From an uncultured Acidimicrobiaceae bacterium (GTDB lineage Bacteria > Actinomycetota > Acidimicrobiia > Acidimicrobiales > Ilumatobacteraceae), in contig CAIVDG010000203.1 in the NCBI GenBank assembly GCA_903904615.1, positions 1 through 5,866 on the forward strand: a stretch of 5,866 nt of DNA, read 5' to 3'. The notes beneath the pieces were generated by a model that worked only from the letters and a program-made list of their open reading frames with translations, had not been told where the DNA came from and did no database searches. A program made the position numbers and the translations under genes. Positions 4,649-5,866 of this stretch are shown piece after piece. Each line of letters begins with the position of its first letter. Position 1 is the stretch's first letter.

Positions 4649-5866
4649 TCAGTCGAGATTAAACAAATCTCGAACGGCTGCAGACAAACGCTCACCTTGT
4701 GGTGTTCCGGCGGCTTCACGCAAACGAACCGAGGGGCTGTGGAGCAGCTTGGCCACAATTCCACGGGTAATAGATTCGACTACTTCACGCTGTTCGTCTG
4801 TCATTCCAGACAAGCGAGTGCTGAAGCGATCGAGTTCTGCAGTTCGAATTTCTTCAACCACTTCACGAAGTTGTGCCACTAACGGAGCAGCCTGGCGCTG
4901 CGCTTGGTCGAGAGTGAATCGCTCCACTTCGTAGGAAATGATGTCTCGGACTTGGTCAACTTCACCTGCGCGCTTGTTAAGCCCACGTTCGGCCCATTCA
5001 CTGAGATGATCGAGATCGCGCAGAGTGACAGCAGGAATCTCTGCAACATCGGCATCAACGTCTCGCGGAAGAGCAATGTCGACGATGAGCAATGGTGCAT
5101 CGATGCCGTTGCGGGCCTGTTCTACCACGTTGCGCGAGATGATGGTTCCGCCAGCACCGGTACACGCCACCACTACATCGGATTGCGCTAACTCTGAGTG
5201 AAGAGCGTCAAATGGCGCCACACGAGCGCCGACCTTCTCGGCGAGAACTTCACCACGTGCCGGAGTGCGATTGACGACAGTAACGCTTGCGACGCCAGCG
5301 CGTGACAAGGCAGTGGCGACTCCTTCGCCCATCTCGCCCGCGCCTACAACAAGAACATTCTTTCCTTCAAGTGAGCCGATGGTGTCCCGCGCCATTTCTA
5401 CTGCTGCGTGTGACACCGATGCTGTTGATCGGCTGATCGCGGTTTCTGTTCGTGCACGCTTGCCAACTTCTAATGCGTATCGGAACAACAAGTTCAAGGT
5501 GTTTCGAGAAGCACCTTCTTCCATGGCAAGTTCCCATGCAGAGCGAACCTGACCAACGATCTCAGTTTCGCCAAGAACTGCTGAATCAAGACCTGAGGTG
5601 ACTTCAAACAAGTGCACAATGGCTTCGTCGTCATGCTGGCTGTAGAGGTGTGGCGTGATTTGGTCGGCACTAATGCCGCTGGTCTCGCACAAGAAATCAC
5701 GAATGTCTGAGTACGCGCCATGGAAGCGTTCGACAACTGCGTACACCTCGGTGCGGTTACACGTTGACAACACAACTGCTTCGCGAATGTCGTTGCGGAC
5801 CGTGAGACTGTGCAGCGCCTTTGGCATTGACGAGTCTGCGATTGCCAACTTCTCAAGAAGAGTGAC
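4649..5866 (-). CDS. hemA: Glutamyl-tRNA reductase HemA (5' end outside window)
   Basis: First committed enzyme of the C5 pathway: NADPH-dependent reduction of glutamyl-tRNA(Glu) to glutamate-1-semialdehyde in the cytoplasm. In the window, 405 residues are readable before the TGA. The frame stays open to the right edge. The TTG at 5848 that could be taken as a start is an internal Leu codon, because the residues before it (VTLLEK) match the family N-terminus. By alignment from memory only about 12-14 residues are missing. Numbering from the edge, the active-site Cys is C36 in STCNRTEVYA. The GLDSAVLGETEIVGQV block follows at 92-107, then a Rossmann NADPH motif VVGAGEMG at 173-180 with VVNRT at 197-201, then DIALPRDVD at 263-271. 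The helical dimerisation domain runs to the end, with AKLLHSPSVRLREAA at 372-386. It is the upstream gene of the visible operon; hemC starts 8 bp downstream. Its product is channelled to HemL, encoded four genes later. Identity is secure; the true start cannot be seen. Confidence 0.97.
   Translation of the reverse strand, partial: VTLLEKLAIADSSMPKALHSLTVRNDIREAVVLSTCNRTEVYAVVERFHGAYSDIRDFLCETSGISADQITPHLYSQHDDEAIVHLFEVTSGLDSAVLGETEIVGQVRSAWELAMEEGASRNTLNLLFRYALEVGKRARTETAISRSTASVSHAAVEMARDTIGSLEGKNVLVVGAGEMGEGVATALSRAGVASVTVVNRTPARGEVLAEKVGARVAPFDALHSELAQSDVVVACTGAGGTIISRNVVEQARNGIDAPLLIVDIALPRDVDADVAEIPAVTLRDLDHLSEWAERGLNKRAGEVDQVRDIISYEVERFTLDQAQRQAAPLVAQLREVVEEIRTAELDRFSTRLSGMTDEQREVVESITRGIVAKLLHSPSVRLREAAGTPQGERLSAAVRDLFNLD
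4653..4673 (-). repeat. 8-bp inverted repeat at the end of hemA
   Basis: Arms TCGAGATT (4653-4660) and AATCTCGA (4666-4673) pair perfectly around a 5-base loop. In the mRNA the hairpin ends just before the hemA TGA and 12 bases before the hemC ATG. It occupies the region immediately upstream of a start that has no visible Shine-Dalgarno. No U-run follows, so it is not an intrinsic terminator. An 8-bp arm can occur by chance in a window this size; the position makes it worth recording. Confidence 0.55.

Noticed and set aside
5846..5848. TTG at 5848 as the hemA start
   Set aside because: The frame continues upstream to the window edge with family-like residues, so this is an internal Leu codon.

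Overview
The window is a run of six genes, all read from the minus strand, so transcription goes from position 5866 towards position 1. The first five form a near-complete upper tetrapyrrole (haem/sirohaem/cobalamin precursor) pathway in the order hemA, hemC, hemD, hemB, hemL. The sixth is an unrecognised exported or membrane-anchored protein whose start overlaps the hemL stop. Intergenic space is almost absent: gaps of 8, 2, 54 and 7 bp, then a 2-bp overlap. This argues for one polycistronic transcript. No stretch over 300 bp lacks a gene, and I see no RNA gene, CRISPR array, insertion sequence or other mobile element.

The products work in series. HemA reduces glutamyl-tRNA to glutamate-1-semialdehyde. 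HemL isomerises that to 5-aminolevulinate (the C5 pathway, with no ALA synthase). HemB condenses two ALA into porphobilinogen. HemC joins four porphobilinogens into hydroxymethylbilane. HemD closes the ring to uroporphyrinogen III. Later steps (hemE and onward) are not in the window.

The organism is a bacterium, most likely an actinomycete-type lineage (Actinomycetota). The clues are the hemACDBL order, the HemB metal-site pattern C-D-C, the HSAKDLP motif of HemC, and use of GTG and TTG starts. Base composition looks close to even rather than strongly GC-rich, which would suit a freshwater or marine actinobacterium such as an Acidimicrobiia relative. That placement is inference from protein style only.

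Layout, in transcription order: hemA 5866-4649 (5' end cut off by the window edge), hemC 4640-3759, hemD 3756-3010 (GTG start), hemB 2955-1972 (GTG start), hemL 1964-615, unknown gene 618-1 (TTG start).

The enzymes are ordinary. The unusual material is at the joints. A perfect 11-bp inverted repeat at the hemC/hemD junction holds the hemC stop and the hemD GTG in its loop and the hemD ribosome site in its stem. An 8-bp hairpin sits at the hemA/hemC junction, where hemC lacks a visible ribosome site. Another perfect 11-bp inverted repeat lies in the last codons of the unknown gene. HemL carries an N-terminal extension with four cysteines spaced exactly five residues apart.
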